Assembly (NCBI GenBank): GCA_009377525.1 | Contig: WHTW01000025.1 | Location: 1-63,154 of the forward strand | DNA: 63,154 bases | Direction: 5' to 3' | From: Rhodospirillales bacterium | Lineage (GTDB): Bacteria > Pseudomonadota > Alphaproteobacteria > Reyranellales > Reyranellaceae | Shown: positions 52,074 through 59,669 of the stretch, piece by piece | Layout of the letters: each line of letters starts with the position of its first letter | How positions within the stretch are numbered: position 1 is the first letter of the stretch | Notes under the pieces: model-generated | The model's input: the letters and a program-made list of their open reading frames with translations, nothing else | What the model was told of the DNA's origin: nothing | The model's database searches: none | Made by a program: the position numbers and the translations under genes

Positions 52074-52684
52074 GCGTCAAGAATGGCGGCCCGCCCAAAG
52101 GCAAGTCGTGGACGTGGCTGACCCGCGACATGATGGAAAGCGATGCGTGGCTATCACTATCGCCGAACGCCCATCGCCTCATCCAATTCCTGATGGTCGA
52201 GCACATGCGGCACTCTTCGACAGCGAACGGAAAACTGCTCGCACCACGACGCCAACTTGCAGACCTCGGCATCAGGAGAAGTTCCATAAGCGACGCCATC
52301 CAGCAGGCCGTTGATCTTGGGTTTGTTGACGTGCGGCGTGGCACCGGACGTGCGGCCAGCACTTACTCTTTGACCTGGTATCCCCTGCACGACGGCACGG
52401 AACCAACCAATCGCTGGCAGACCGTAGTGAGTGTCAAAACGCACCAACTACATGTGAGTGCCAAATCGCTACCCCTGGGGGCACGAAATGGCACTCACAA
52501 GCCTCGTAGTGAGTACCAAAACGCACCCACTAGGCCCGTAGCGAGTGCCAAAACGGGAGTCCCGAAACGGCACTCACCTTATAGAGAAGATTCTCTTCGC
52601 AGGAGCGACAACACAGATCTCAATGGCGCGGACGCCGGCGATGCGCCCGCCCTGCCCCTGCCCGACGCCGGAGGCCGGCGATGA
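52070..52684 (+). CDS. HTH replication protein (O/RepA-like), origin embedded
   Basis: A 204-residue protein. Residues about 10-105 form a winged-helix-like region (WTWLTRDMMESDAWLSLSP, HRLIQFLMVEHMRHS, QLADLGIRRSSISDAIQQAV, RRGTGRAASTYSLTWYPL, each broken at the length limit). This resembles phage replication-initiation HTH domains. The C-terminal third is low-complexity because its DNA carries six iteron-like repeats. This is the layout of lambda O, where the origin lies within the initiator gene. Initiator function is inferred, not proven. Confidence 0.7.
   Translation: MSVKNGGPPKGKSWTWLTRDMMESDAWLSLSPNAHRLIQFLMVEHMRHSSTANGKLLAPRRQLADLGIRRSSISDAIQQAVDLGFVDVRRGTGRAASTYSLTWYPLHDGTEPTNRWQTVVSVKTHQLHVSAKSLPLGARNGTHKPRSEYQNAPTRPVASAKTGVPKRHSPYREDSLRRSDNTDLNGADAGDAPALPLPDAGGRR
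52425..52583. repeat. Iteron-like array inside the replication gene (candidate origin)
   Basis: Six copies of a motif near GTGAGTGCCAAAACGC are present. Four are direct, with the GTGAGTG core at 52427, 52454, 52509 (GTGAGTA) and 52541 (GCGAGTG). Two are inverted, with CACTCAC at 52492 and 52571. Direct copies 1, 2, 4 and 5 are followed by CAAA(A/T)CG. Copies 2/3 and 5/6 form inverted pairs. Spacing is irregular, which excludes CRISPR. It is a likely initiator-binding origin. Confidence 0.7.
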
Positions 52685-52962
52685 CCCGCCGCTTGCGCGC
52701 CCTCGCCCGGCGCTGGCTCGACGACGGCGGCGCTCTTGGCGAACGGCTCGTGGCCGACCTCGACGCCGGCGCCGAGCGCTACCTCGTCGACTTGGAGCGG
52801 GCGCTGTGCAGAGAACGTCACGGCGCCGTGACGTTTCAAACTTCTCGGCGCCGGGAAGTTCTGCTGGCTGGGCCGGCGTCATCCCCGCCGACCGCACCAT
52901 CGCGCGACGCGTCACGCCATCGCCCGGCGAATTCCAGTAGACGGTGTTCGGTAAATGGCTGA
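52681..52962 (+). CDS. Small hypothetical protein
   Basis: A 93-residue product whose ATG overlaps the preceding stop (ATGA), supporting translation. The first ~50 residues (MTRRLRALARRWLDDGG, ERLVADLDAGAERYLVDLER) look like real helical protein. The rest is read through a tandem palindrome and is low-complexity, so the true gene may be decayed or shorter. Function unknown. Confidence 0.45.
   Translation: MTRRLRALARRWLDDGGALGERLVADLDAGAERYLVDLERALCRERHGAVTFQTSRRREVLLAGPASSPPTAPSRDASRHRPANSSRRCSVNG
52814..52860. repeat. Tandem 22-bp double palindrome
   Basis: Two adjacent palindromes share the core CGGCGCCG. 52814-52835 is perfect (half-site AACGTCACGGC). 52839-52860 is near perfect (half-site AACTTCTCGGC, two mismatched pairs). 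Three bases separate them, so the centres are 25 bp apart. The shared pattern AAC.TC.CGGCGCCG.GA.GTT is that of two binding sites for one dimeric protein. It lies 230 bp after the last iteron. Confidence 0.75.
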
Positions 52963-53161
52963 TGCGGCCACCCGGCAGCGACAGCGGCGGTATCGGCAGC
53001 GTCAGCGCGATCTCGTGATGGTCGTCCCAACGGAGGTAAGTCTCAATGTTGTCCTTTTCCTTGAATCCGAAGGCTTCCTCGCCGCCCAATTCGAGCAGGA
53101 TCGCGAAGCGGTCGCCCGCGCGCTCGCGCGCTTCGCAGAGCAGGCCGCTCGTAAGCGCTGA
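52955..53161 (+). CDS. Small basic hypothetical phage-type protein
   Basis: A 68-residue protein with an Arg/Gln-rich start (MADAATRQRQRRYRQRQRD) and a core PTEVSLNVVLFLESEGFL, ending with helix REAVARALARFAEQAA. It has the plan of small proteins common in alphaproteobacterial prophages (basic N-terminus, then VPxEV...). It overlaps the previous gene by 8 bp. Possibly nucleic-acid binding; function unknown. Confidence 0.6.
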   Translation: MADAATRQRQRRYRQRQRDLVMVVPTEVSLNVVLFLESEGFLAAQFEQDREAVARALARFAEQAARKR

Positions 53162-53600
53162 CCGGCTTGCCGCCGCCGTCGAGCGCACGATCGAGCATCA
53201 AGACGCTGAGCGCGTGCTCGCGGACCTCCGCCGACGCCGCAAGGTGGTGCGCGAGCAGATAGCCAAGTCGACTCATGTCGGGACGACCGAGGAAGACCGG
53301 AGGATCTTCCAGGCACTGCATAATCTTGAACGCGAGATCAGCGCGGCCGCGCATGCCCTGCTTCCCCTGCGCCAGGCGCACGGTCGCCGCGTCGAGCAGG
53401 CGCTGGCGCCCGAGATGCGGGCAGCCGCCGCCGCGGCCTTGGCTGCGATTGCCGAGGCTGAGGCAGCTTTAGGCAGGTTGAACGAACTGCGCGAGCAGCT
53501 GCGCCTGGTCGGCAGAGCGGCATCGTCGCTGTCGAACAAGCCGTTGCTAGTCACGCGCCTTCAGATCGAGGACGTCATGCGCAAGGGCGAGGTCGCCTGA
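53046..53600 (+). CDS. Coiled-coil hypothetical protein (start uncertain)
   Basis: The frame is open from ATG 53046, but the first ~115 bases overlap the previous gene and look non-coding. A GTG at 53214 is a more conservative start (128 residues). From about residue 42 the sequence is strongly helical and heptad-like (RLAAAVERTIEHQDAERVL, AAAAALAAIAEAEAALGRL), a coiled coil. Its stop overlaps the HNH gene's ATG (TGATG). Function unknown. Confidence 0.6.
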   Translation: MLSFSLNPKASSPPNSSRIAKRSPARSRASQSRPLVSADRLAAAVERTIEHQDAERVLADLRRRRKVVREQIAKSTHVGTTEEDRRIFQALHNLEREISAAAHALLPLRQAHGRRVEQALAPEMRAAAAAALAAIAEAEAALGRLNELREQLRLVGRAASSLSNKPLLVTRLQIEDVMRKGEVA

Positions 53601-53914
53601 TGGTTAGAATGCTGCGGCCGATGGTGCAGGTGCTGGACACTCGCATCGCGCGACCGCCGCCGAAGCAGGTCGATCCGCACTACTCCAGCCAGGAGCACCG
53701 CAGGTGGCGCGCCATCGTCATCGCTCGCTCAGGCGGACGTTGTCAGGACCCGGCATGCAAGGCACCGACGCGGCCCGGCCGGCTGTACGCCGATCACGTC
53801 GTCGAGCTGAAGGACGGCGGTGCGGCATTCGATCTGAGTAACGGGGTTGCCCGGTGCGGATCCTGTCACGTTCGTAAAGGGCACGCCGAGCGCGCCAAGC
53901 GAATGGCGCGATGA
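53600..53914 (+). CDS. HNH endonuclease
   Basis: A 104-residue single-domain nuclease: zinc ligands in GGRCQDPACKAP and CGSCHVRKGH, with the catalytic His in LYADHVVELKDGG and the HNH Asn in FDLSNGVARC. An HNH gene just before the small terminase is the arrangement of cos-type phages, in which the HNH protein assists terminase cleavage. That role is likely here. A 125-bp non-coding gap follows. Confidence 0.9.
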   Translation: MVRMLRPMVQVLDTRIARPPPKQVDPHYSSQEHRRWRAIVIARSGGRCQDPACKAPTRPGRLYADHVVELKDGGAAFDLSNGVARCGSCHVRKGHAERAKRMAR

Positions 53915-54039
53915 TAGGGGGCGGTACCCGCAACCTCTGATCAGCGTTTGGGGGCCGCACCACTCGGGGGCTCAGCGAGGGGTTTTACGGTTTGGCCCCG
54001 AATCCGGGCTGAAGTGTCGTTTTTCCGGGAGTTTTGATT
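53915..54039 (+). promoter_or_regulatory. Gap between HNH and terminase genes: candidate cos/late-promoter region
   Basis: This is 125 bp without a gene in an otherwise packed module. It holds G-rich repeated blocks (TTTGGGGGCCGC, CTCGGGGGCTC, GCGAGGGGTTTT) and a GGGAG ribosome-binding site for the next gene. In cos phages the packaging site usually lies beside the small terminase gene, so this is the best candidate. Confidence 0.35.
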
Positions 54040-54405
54040 ATGGCCCGACCGGCCTTTAAGCCCACACAGAGTCAGCGCTATCGGGTGTCCGTCCTGGCGG
54101 CGGCACGCATGGCGAAGGTCGACATCGCCTCCGCGTTGGGCATCGATGAGAAGACGCTCAACAAGCACTTCTCCGGTGAGTTGTCGTTCGGCATTGCCAA
54201 GCGCAACGGCGAGATCTGGCTGGCGCTTTTCCGCGCTGGTAAGCGCGGCAACGTGGCGGCTCAGAAGGCCTGGCTGGCCCGGCAGGACCTGGAGCCGCCA
54301 ACACCGTCTGCTGCGATCGAAGAGAAGCTCGGCAAAAAGGAACAGGCACAGCGTGACGCGCTTACTGCCGATGAAGGGACGACATGGGCCAAGCTCATCA
54401 ACTAA
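54040..54405 (+). CDS. Probable terminase small subunit
   Basis: A 121-residue protein with an N-terminal HTH-like region (RYRVSVLAAARMAKVDIA, ALGIDEKTLNKHFSGEL) of the type that recognises phage packaging sites. It is followed by a helical part ending in an Ala/Gln-rich tail (KEQAQRDALTADE). The ATG at 54040 has GGGAG upstream. It overlaps the large terminase by 22 bp. Assignment rests on the HTH plus position. Confidence 0.72.
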   Translation: MARPAFKPTQSQRYRVSVLAAARMAKVDIASALGIDEKTLNKHFSGELSFGIAKRNGEIWLALFRAGKRGNVAAQKAWLARQDLEPPTPSAAIEEKLGKKEQAQRDALTADEGTTWAKLIN

Positions 54406-56099
54406 CCGGCCCATCGCCGTGGGATCTGTCTTGCCCTGACTGGGAGCAACGGCTGCGCGACGGGCGCTCACTGGTGCCGGACCTACCGCTCGACCGGGCT
54501 CGTGCCGATCAGGCCGTCGGCATTTTCAAGAAGCTGCGAATCCCCGATGTACCCGGAACGCCGACCCTAGGGGACGCCGCCGGGCAGTGGATCCTCGACA
54601 TCGTCGCGGCGATGTTCGGCGCATACGACGTCGCGACCGCGACTCGCATGATTCGTGGCCTGTTCCTGCTCACGCCCAAAAAGTCGGCGAAAACGACCTA
54701 TGGCGGGGCGATCATGTTGGTCGCGATGGTGTTGAACCGGCGACCACTCGCCGAGCTTTTGCTGACAGCGCCCAGCCATGAGATCTCGGACAAGGCGTTT
54801 TCGCAGGTCGCCGGAATGATCGCCCTCGATGATGAGGGCTACCTGCAGAAGCGCTTCCATGCGCGCGACCACATTAAAACGATCGAATGCCGCAAGACCA
54901 AAGCGAAGCTGAAGATCAAGACCTTCGACGCCTCGATCGTGACCGGAGCGGTTCCGGCGGCGGCGCTGATCGACGAGGTCCATTTGCTCGGCGGCGATGC
55001 CCAGGCCGAGGCGATCATCGCGCAGCTCGTCGGCGGCATGGTGTCGGTGCCGGAGGCCTTCTGGGGCATGATCACGACCCAATCGTTCAGGCCGCCGCAG
55101 GGCATCTTCAAATCGGAGCTTCAGGTCGCCCGCGGCATTCGCGACGGCCGGATCCGCAACGTCGACACGCTGTCGGTGCTCTACGAATTCAGCGAGGCGC
55201 AGCAGAAGGACGAGACGTTCTGGAAAGACCCGGCACACTGGCCGCTGATCACGCCGAACCTCAACCGCTCGGTCTGGCTGCCGACACTCATCAAGGATTT
55301 CGACAAGGCGGTGCACAAGGGCGCCGACGCTCTCGCGATCTGGGCCAGCCAGCATTTGAACATTGAGATCGGTCTCGGGCTGCATTCCGGCGGCTGGGCA
55401 GGCGCCCCGTTTTGGGAGCGGCGCGGCGATCCCAAGCTGACGCTTGAAGAGCTGCTGCGGCGGTCCGAGATCGTCACCGTGGGCGTTGACGGCGGTGGCC
55501 TCGACGACTTGCTCGGTCTCGGCGTCATCGGGCGCGATCGCGAGACCAAGGCCTGGCTCCACTGGGGGAAGGCCTGGGCCCATCGCTCAGTGCTCGAGCG
55601 CCGAAAGGATATCGCTGCCAAGCTCCTCGACCTCGAGAAGGCCGGCGACCTGACTATCCCCGAGCGTCTCGGCGACGATGTCGACGAAGTCGTTTCCATC
55701 GTCTGCGACATCTACGAGAGGAAGCTACTGCCGGAGAAAGGCGCCATCGGCGTCGATCCTGTTGGCATCGATGCCATCACAACCGCCCTCGACGTAGAGG
55801 GCATCAGGGGCGATGCGATCGTCGGCGTCTCGCAGGGCTGGCGGCTGAGCGGCACGATCAAATCGGTCGAGCGACGTCTCGCGGAGGGTTCATTCTTGCA
55901 CGGCGCGCAGCCGCTGATGGCCTGGGCAGTCGGCAACGCGAAGATCGTCGCCAACGGAAACGCGCTCAACATCACCAAAGCCGTCTCGGGATCCGCCAAA
56001 ATCGATCCGCTGATGGCGTTGTTCGATGCCGCCGCGCTGATGGCGCAGAACCCGCAGCCGGAGCAAAAGGCCCTCCATCAGCTGATCATAATCGGCTGA
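54384..56099 (+). CDS. Terminase large subunit
   Basis: Phage DNA-packaging motor and nuclease, 571 residues, full length. The ATPase domain has a variant Walker A TPKKSAKTT (about residues 97-105) and Walker B AALIDEVHLL. The RNase H-like nuclease domain starts at TVGVDGGGLDDLLGLGV with acidic residues later at GVDPVGIDA. It matches the Terminase_1 (HK97-like) group. It should thread DNA into a prohead, yet no portal gene follows. Confidence 0.92.
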   Translation: MGQAHQLTGPSPWDLSCPDWEQRLRDGRSLVPDLPLDRARADQAVGIFKKLRIPDVPGTPTLGDAAGQWILDIVAAMFGAYDVATATRMIRGLFLLTPKKSAKTTYGGAIMLVAMVLNRRPLAELLLTAPSHEISDKAFSQVAGMIALDDEGYLQKRFHARDHIKTIECRKTKAKLKIKTFDASIVTGAVPAAALIDEVHLLGGDAQAEAIIAQLVGGMVSVPEAFWGMITTQSFRPPQGIFKSELQVARGIRDGRIRNVDTLSVLYEFSEAQQKDETFWKDPAHWPLITPNLNRSVWLPTLIKDFDKAVHKGADALAIWASQHLNIEIGLGLHSGGWAGAPFWERRGDPKLTLEELLRRSEIVTVGVDGGGLDDLLGLGVIGRDRETKAWLHWGKAWAHRSVLERRKDIAAKLLDLEKAGDLTIPERLGDDVDEVVSIVCDIYERKLLPEKGAIGVDPVGIDAITTALDVEGIRGDAIVGVSQGWRLSGTIKSVERRLAEGSFLHGAQPLMAWAVGNAKIVANGNALNITKAVSGSAKIDPLMALFDAAALMAQNPQPEQKALHQLIIIG

Positions 56100-56160
56100 G
56101 CGACGCGTAACGCCGCGCGGTCGAGGAATCGGACAGGATGCCAAACGAAGGGAGAATGCC

Positions 56161-56694
56161 ATGCCGGTTGAAGTTTTCAGCGACGCCGAGTTTTCGGGCG
56201 AGATTCTCCTGCGCTACTTCAGGCACGCGCCCGACGAGCGCTGGCCGGCCCTGGTCCGTTTCATCGACCGGACGCGCCTCACCATGACCGGGCAGCCGGA
56301 CGCATGCCGCGCGGCCGCACAGCACCAGCTCGCGACCGTGGCGGCCGACGGGCTGCTCAAGTATCGCGGCGATGGGGAGGACGTCACTCGCCTGCACGGA
56401 GAGACGTTGCTTAAGCGCTATCCGCCGCCCCGCGGCTTCGCGCCCGACGAGGTTGACGACTGGGCGGACGCCTGCGCCGCGAGCTACTTCGGGTTCGCAC
56501 CTGAGGATCGGTGGTCCAGCCTGCTCGATTTGTTCGAGCAGATGCGCGCGGCCATGAAGAGCGAGCGCCGGCTGCGGCGCTTCTTCGAGAAGGTCGCCTT
56601 TCAGATGCTGGCGCTGAACCTCGAAAGCGACGCGACGGTCATCCAACACGCTGCGGCGCTGCGCGAGCGGTTGGCCGAGCGGACCGTACATTGA
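56161..56694 (+). CDS. Hypothetical protein with a 90-residue internal duplication
   Basis: Unrecognised, 177 residues. The motif YF..AP..RW..L..F...R..M occurs twice, at residues 19-42 (YFRHAPDERWPALV) and 109-132 (YFGFAPEDRWSSLL), so the protein is probably two copies of a ~90-residue unit. It sits where a portal gene would be expected after terminase but has no resemblance to portal proteins. It is followed by an overlapping or closely spaced gene. Confidence 0.72.
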   Translation: MPVEVFSDAEFSGEILLRYFRHAPDERWPALVRFIDRTRLTMTGQPDACRAAAQHQLATVAADGLLKYRGDGEDVTRLHGETLLKRYPPPRGFAPDEVDDWADACAASYFGFAPEDRWSSLLDLFEQMRAAMKSERRLRRFFEKVAFQMLALNLESDATVIQHAAALRERLAERTVH

Positions 56695-56711
56695 GCGAAG
56701 TGGGCTGGACC

Positions 56712-57131
56712 ATGAAACCGACCGCGCAACAGATTGCCAACTTCGAGACGCGCTATTTCAAACCCGACTTCATCGAGAAGAACGGCGACAAGCCGGTACC
56801 TTGGAAGCGATTGGACAAGGCGCTGGCGCGCCTGCGGGTACACATCCTCGACGGCATTGCACCCGCCGTCGCGAATCTACTTTCGCCGATGGCGAAGCGC
56901 ATAAAAGAGCTCGAGGCAACCGTCACAGCGCTTCAGCAGGCCAACGAAAAGACGTTGGCGGATTCATTCAGGGGCGCGTGGATGGCGGGCACCGTTTTCG
57001 CGCGGGGCAGCTTGGCGGTCCACGACGGATCGCTCTGGATCGCGCTTGCCAACAGCGATCAAAAGCCCGGCACCAGCGCCGACTGGAAACTGATCTGCAA
57101 AAGGGGCCGCGACGGCAAGGACGCGCGATGA
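56712..57131 (+). CDS. Phage protein with C-terminal carbohydrate-binding-like module
   Basis: 139 residues. The N-terminal half is helical (LARLRVHILDGIAPAVANL, then KRIKELEATVTALQ). The C-terminal part, FRGAWMAGTVFARGSLAVH-DGSLWIAL, then DWKLICKRGRDGKDAR, matches the small beta module (chitin-binding type 5/12-like) seen in many phage structural and tail proteins, with a collagen-like GRDGKD end. A TTG at 56691 overlapping the previous stop is an alternative start. It overlaps the ClpP-like gene by 4 bp. Confidence 0.72.
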   Translation: MKPTAQQIANFETRYFKPDFIEKNGDKPVPWKRLDKALARLRVHILDGIAPAVANLLSPMAKRIKELEATVTALQQANEKTLADSFRGAWMAGTVFARGSLAVHDGSLWIALANSDQKPGTSADWKLICKRGRDGKDAR

Positions 57132-57634
57132 GGCCGCTCGGCGTCGCCACCTTGCAACTCGAGGTCGTCACTGAGATCTCCCCGGAGATTGCGGACCTGG
57201 TCGTGCGCGCCGTCGCCACCTACCCGAATCATCACGTCGAGATCGCGATCGACACGATCGGGGGCGATTGGGCCGCGAGCCTCGCCATTTACACCGCCTT
57301 GGCGAATCACAAGCGGCGCGTCACCGCGCACTGCGTGAAGGCTGCGTCCAGCGGCGCCTTGATTGCGATGAGCGCCGACATTCGGCATCTCGACCCTGCC
57401 GGCCATTTCTTCCTGCACATGCCGTCGGGCCCGACCGCTACTTCGGCGCAGCTCGACAAGATCGCCGACGCCAAGGCAGCGATGATGGCTTCTCGCTGCC
57501 GAATTCCGGCGAAGCGCATCCGACTCTGGATGGAAAAAAACACGTTCATCCCGGCCCAGCGCGCGCTGCAGTACGGCCTGGTCGACGCAGTGCCTGGCTT
57601 GGTTAAGCCCGAATTGCCCGTGGTGTTCTTATGA
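57128..57634 (+). CDS. Stand-alone ClpP-fold serine protease
   Basis: A 168-residue ClpP/crotonase-fold protein. IDTIGGDWAASLAIYTAL is the ClpP-type glycine-rich strand, the nucleophile is Ser74 or Ser75 in KAASSGALIAMSA, and the catalytic His is His97 in FFLHMPSG. The spacing matches ClpP. Phages use such domains as prohead maturation proteases, usually next to or fused with portal/capsid genes, which are absent here. It starts at ATGA over the previous stop. Confidence 0.85.
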   Translation: MRPLGVATLQLEVVTEISPEIADLVVRAVATYPNHHVEIAIDTIGGDWAASLAIYTALANHKRRVTAHCVKAASSGALIAMSADIRHLDPAGHFFLHMPSGPTATSAQLDKIADAKAAMMASRCRIPAKRIRLWMEKNTFIPAQRALQYGLVDAVPGLVKPELPVVFL

Positions 57635-57779
57635 CTGAAAGCAACCGAAGCCGCCCGCCGACGACGCGCCGCCAAAACCAGCGCCGGCCGCTGACTGGTT
57701 CGACCTGTTCCCGCCCAGTGGTGCCCCGCCGCTCGAAGTGGCGGTCCCGGTGGCCCCGAGCGACAAGCAAGAGGATTGA
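57631..57779 (+). pseudogene. Small frameshifted coding remnant
   Basis: An ATG at 57631 overlaps the protease stop (ATGA) as if translated, but this frame gives an Arg-rich, non-protein-like product. The -1 frame from about 57648 reads PKPPADDAPPKPAPAADWF, then DLFPPSGAPPLEVAV, ending DKQED at a TGA (57777-57779); this looks like real protein but has no start. One missing base, or a -1 ribosomal frameshift near AACCGAAG, would join them. Confidence 0.4.
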
Positions 57780-57782
57780 TCG

Positions 57783-59027
57783 ATGACGTCGTACAAAGAT
57801 TGGGTTGTCGAGACCTCGAGCACGACCGGCACGGGCGCGTACAGCCTGTCCGGCTCGGCACCGGCCGGCACATCCTACTTCACGTTCCGCCAGCGCTACG
57901 CCAACGGCGAGGACGAGGTCGTCTACTGGGTCGTCAACGCCAACCGCACCCGTTGGGAAAAAAACCGCTTCGGCACGCTCACCTATGGCACGCCGGACAC
58001 GCTCAGTCGCAACGTCGTCGAGAGCACCAACGGCGACGCACCGGTGTCATGGGTCGGCGGCGACTCGCTGCTCATCTATTGCGTGCCGGACAGCGACCAA
58101 GCGGAATTCTCGATCTCGATGGGCCTCGGCACGACGCGGCCCGACGTGCTGAAGTACGGCCAGTGGGCAGACGAGGATGGCCTCGCCTCCGACTTCGACC
58201 AGCTCAAACACTATGACGGCACCTCGGACGATGTCGTCGGCGTGGTGAACCGCACCGCGCACCAGGCGACCATCTACGGCCTGCCGCCTGGTTACCTCTA
58301 CGGCCTGACCGTGTCGCGCTCGTCGGCAACGGCGATTGGAATCGCGGCCGGCACAGCGATGGACAGCACGAACGTCGTCGGCATCCGGATCGGTTCCGCA
58401 ATCACGAAGTCGACCGCGGGCTCTTGGGTGACAGGCAGCGCTCAGAACGGAATGGCCGACGGCGTCACGATCGGCAATAACACATGGTATCATGTCTTCG
58501 CCGGACTCGCCGATGGTGTGGGTGACGCCTTCATCGACACGTCCGTCTCGGCGGCCAACGCGCCTTCGGAGTTCAGCCACTTCCGGCGCATCGGCAGCTT
58601 CAAGACGGATGGATCGGCGCAAATCATCGCCTTCACCCAGACCGGCGACCTGTTTCAGTGGACGACGGCACCGCTCGATCAAAATACAGTCAACCTCGGT
58701 TCTGTCGGCGGCTCAAACAACCTGACGATGTCAGTGCCACTCGGCGTGGCCGTGCGGTGGCAAGGAGCCGCCCAGGGGTTTTCGGCCGGCACGGCTGGCG
58801 GTTGGAGCCTCCATCTCAAAACGCCCGGGACGACATTCGGCGGCGGTGCAATGCTCGCCGGATTTTCCGCCGGCGGGGCCGGGGACAACGGACAGATGGC
58901 ATGCTTTGCAGAGGTATTGACGAACACAAGCTCTCAGATCGTGGTCGTATCCGCAGCCGCTACCTCAAATGTATTTATCACGGCAACTACGATCGGCTGG
59001 ATTGATAGCCGGGGCCAAGACGGATGA
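57783..59027 (+). CDS. Tail-fibre / receptor-binding-like protein
   Basis: 414 residues. The N-terminal ~110 residues (TGTGAYSLSGSAPAG, FRQRYANGEDEVVYWV, PDTLSRNVVEST) match a domain found at the start of many alphaproteobacterial prophage tail fibres. The rest is Gly/Ser/Thr-rich beta-type sequence (GIAAGTAMDSTN, TWYHVFAGLADGV) without a catalytic motif. This plan suggests a trimeric surface-recognition protein. It starts 3 bp after the remnant above, with its own ATG. Confidence 0.75.
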   Translation: MTSYKDWVVETSSTTGTGAYSLSGSAPAGTSYFTFRQRYANGEDEVVYWVVNANRTRWEKNRFGTLTYGTPDTLSRNVVESTNGDAPVSWVGGDSLLIYCVPDSDQAEFSISMGLGTTRPDVLKYGQWADEDGLASDFDQLKHYDGTSDDVVGVVNRTAHQATIYGLPPGYLYGLTVSRSSATAIGIAAGTAMDSTNVVGIRIGSAITKSTAGSWVTGSAQNGMADGVTIGNNTWYHVFAGLADGVGDAFIDTSVSAANAPSEFSHFRRIGSFKTDGSAQIIAFTQTGDLFQWTTAPLDQNTVNLGSVGGSNNLTMSVPLGVAVRWQGAAQGFSAGTAGGWSLHLKTPGTTFGGGAMLAGFSAGGAGDNGQMACFAEVLTNTSSQIVVVSAAATSNVFITATTIGWIDSRGQDG

Positions 59028-59043
59028 TGGAGGAGAATATCCA

Positions 59044-59397
59044 ATGTTCGTTGACCGAAGGGATGGCGCCATTTGTGGTCTGCATCACAACAAGCAACAT
59101 GATGGTCAGGAAGAACTGCCAGACGATGCGGCAGAGATCGCTGATTACCTTGAATCGGTGGCCAATCCGGTGCCGGGCCAAGTGAGCGCCGGGCAGCTGA
59201 TCCAGGCGCTGGCTGGGCTCGAGCTGCTCGACGGCGTTGATGCGGCCGTCGCACAAGCCAATGCCATGACGCAGCGGCTATGGGCGCGCGCGGCGTTCTT
59301 CCCGCGGCAGGATCCGATGGTGCTCGCCATCGCCTCGGCGGTCGGCCAAACGAGCGAGCAGATGGACGAGCTATTTCGGCTAGCCGCCACGAAGTAA
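59044..59397 (+). CDS. Small tail-associated-type phage protein
   Basis: 117 residues. An excellent GGAGGAG ribosome-binding site precedes the ATG at 59044. The start MFVDRRDGAICGLHHNKQH is polar and the rest is helical (QLIQALAGLELLDGVDAAV, MDELFRLAATK). Genes of this type follow tail-fibre genes in alphaproteobacterial prophages, where they may be fibre chaperones. Function inferred from position only. It is the last gene of the rightward packaging/tail module. Confidence 0.65.
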   Translation: MFVDRRDGAICGLHHNKQHDGQEELPDDAAEIADYLESVANPVPGQVSAGQLIQALAGLELLDGVDAAVAQANAMTQRLWARAAFFPRQDPMVLAIASAVGQTSEQMDELFRLAATK

Positions 59398-59420
59398 AGC
59401 AGCGGGCGCCCCCGCGACGG

Positions 59421-59669
59421 CTAGCGCGGCGCGCCGGCCGGCGGGAACATGTCCTCGCCCTTGCCGGGCACCAGCTTGTAATTGGAGCGCTCGATCGCCG
59501 CCAGGCAATCACGGGCGAGATTCGAAAGGTTGAACGTGCCGCTGATCTCGGTCAGTCCACCCGGAATGTGTTCCACCGTAAACTTGGTGGGGTGCTGGCC
59601 ATCCTTCAGCGAATCAAAAATGACCGCCTCGAGCGTCTCCACCAGCGCCTTGGTCTCTTTCTCGTTCAT
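59421..59669 (-). CDS. Hypothetical protein
   Basis: An 82-residue acidic protein on the minus strand, convergent with the tail module across 23 bp. It begins MNEKETKALVETLEAVIFDSL with a GGGAGGG ribosome-binding site upstream and ends KGEDMFPPAGAPR. No family recognised. The 214 bp to its right (59670-59883) contain no gene, only a copy of a 25-bp repeat. Confidence 0.6.
   Translation of the reverse strand: MNEKETKALVETLEAVIFDSLKDGQHPTKFTVEHIPGGLTEISGTFNLSNLARDCLAAIERSNYKLVPGKGEDMFPPAGAPR

Noticed and set aside
52425..52583. Repeat cluster that might be a CRISPR array
   Set aside because: Repeats are short, imperfect, in both orientations and unevenly spaced within a coding gene; no cas genes are nearby.
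52574..53188. 204-codon minus-strand frame over the small-gene region
   Set aside because: It lies antisense to coupled plus-strand genes and through the tandem palindrome; no ribosome-binding site or domain supports it.
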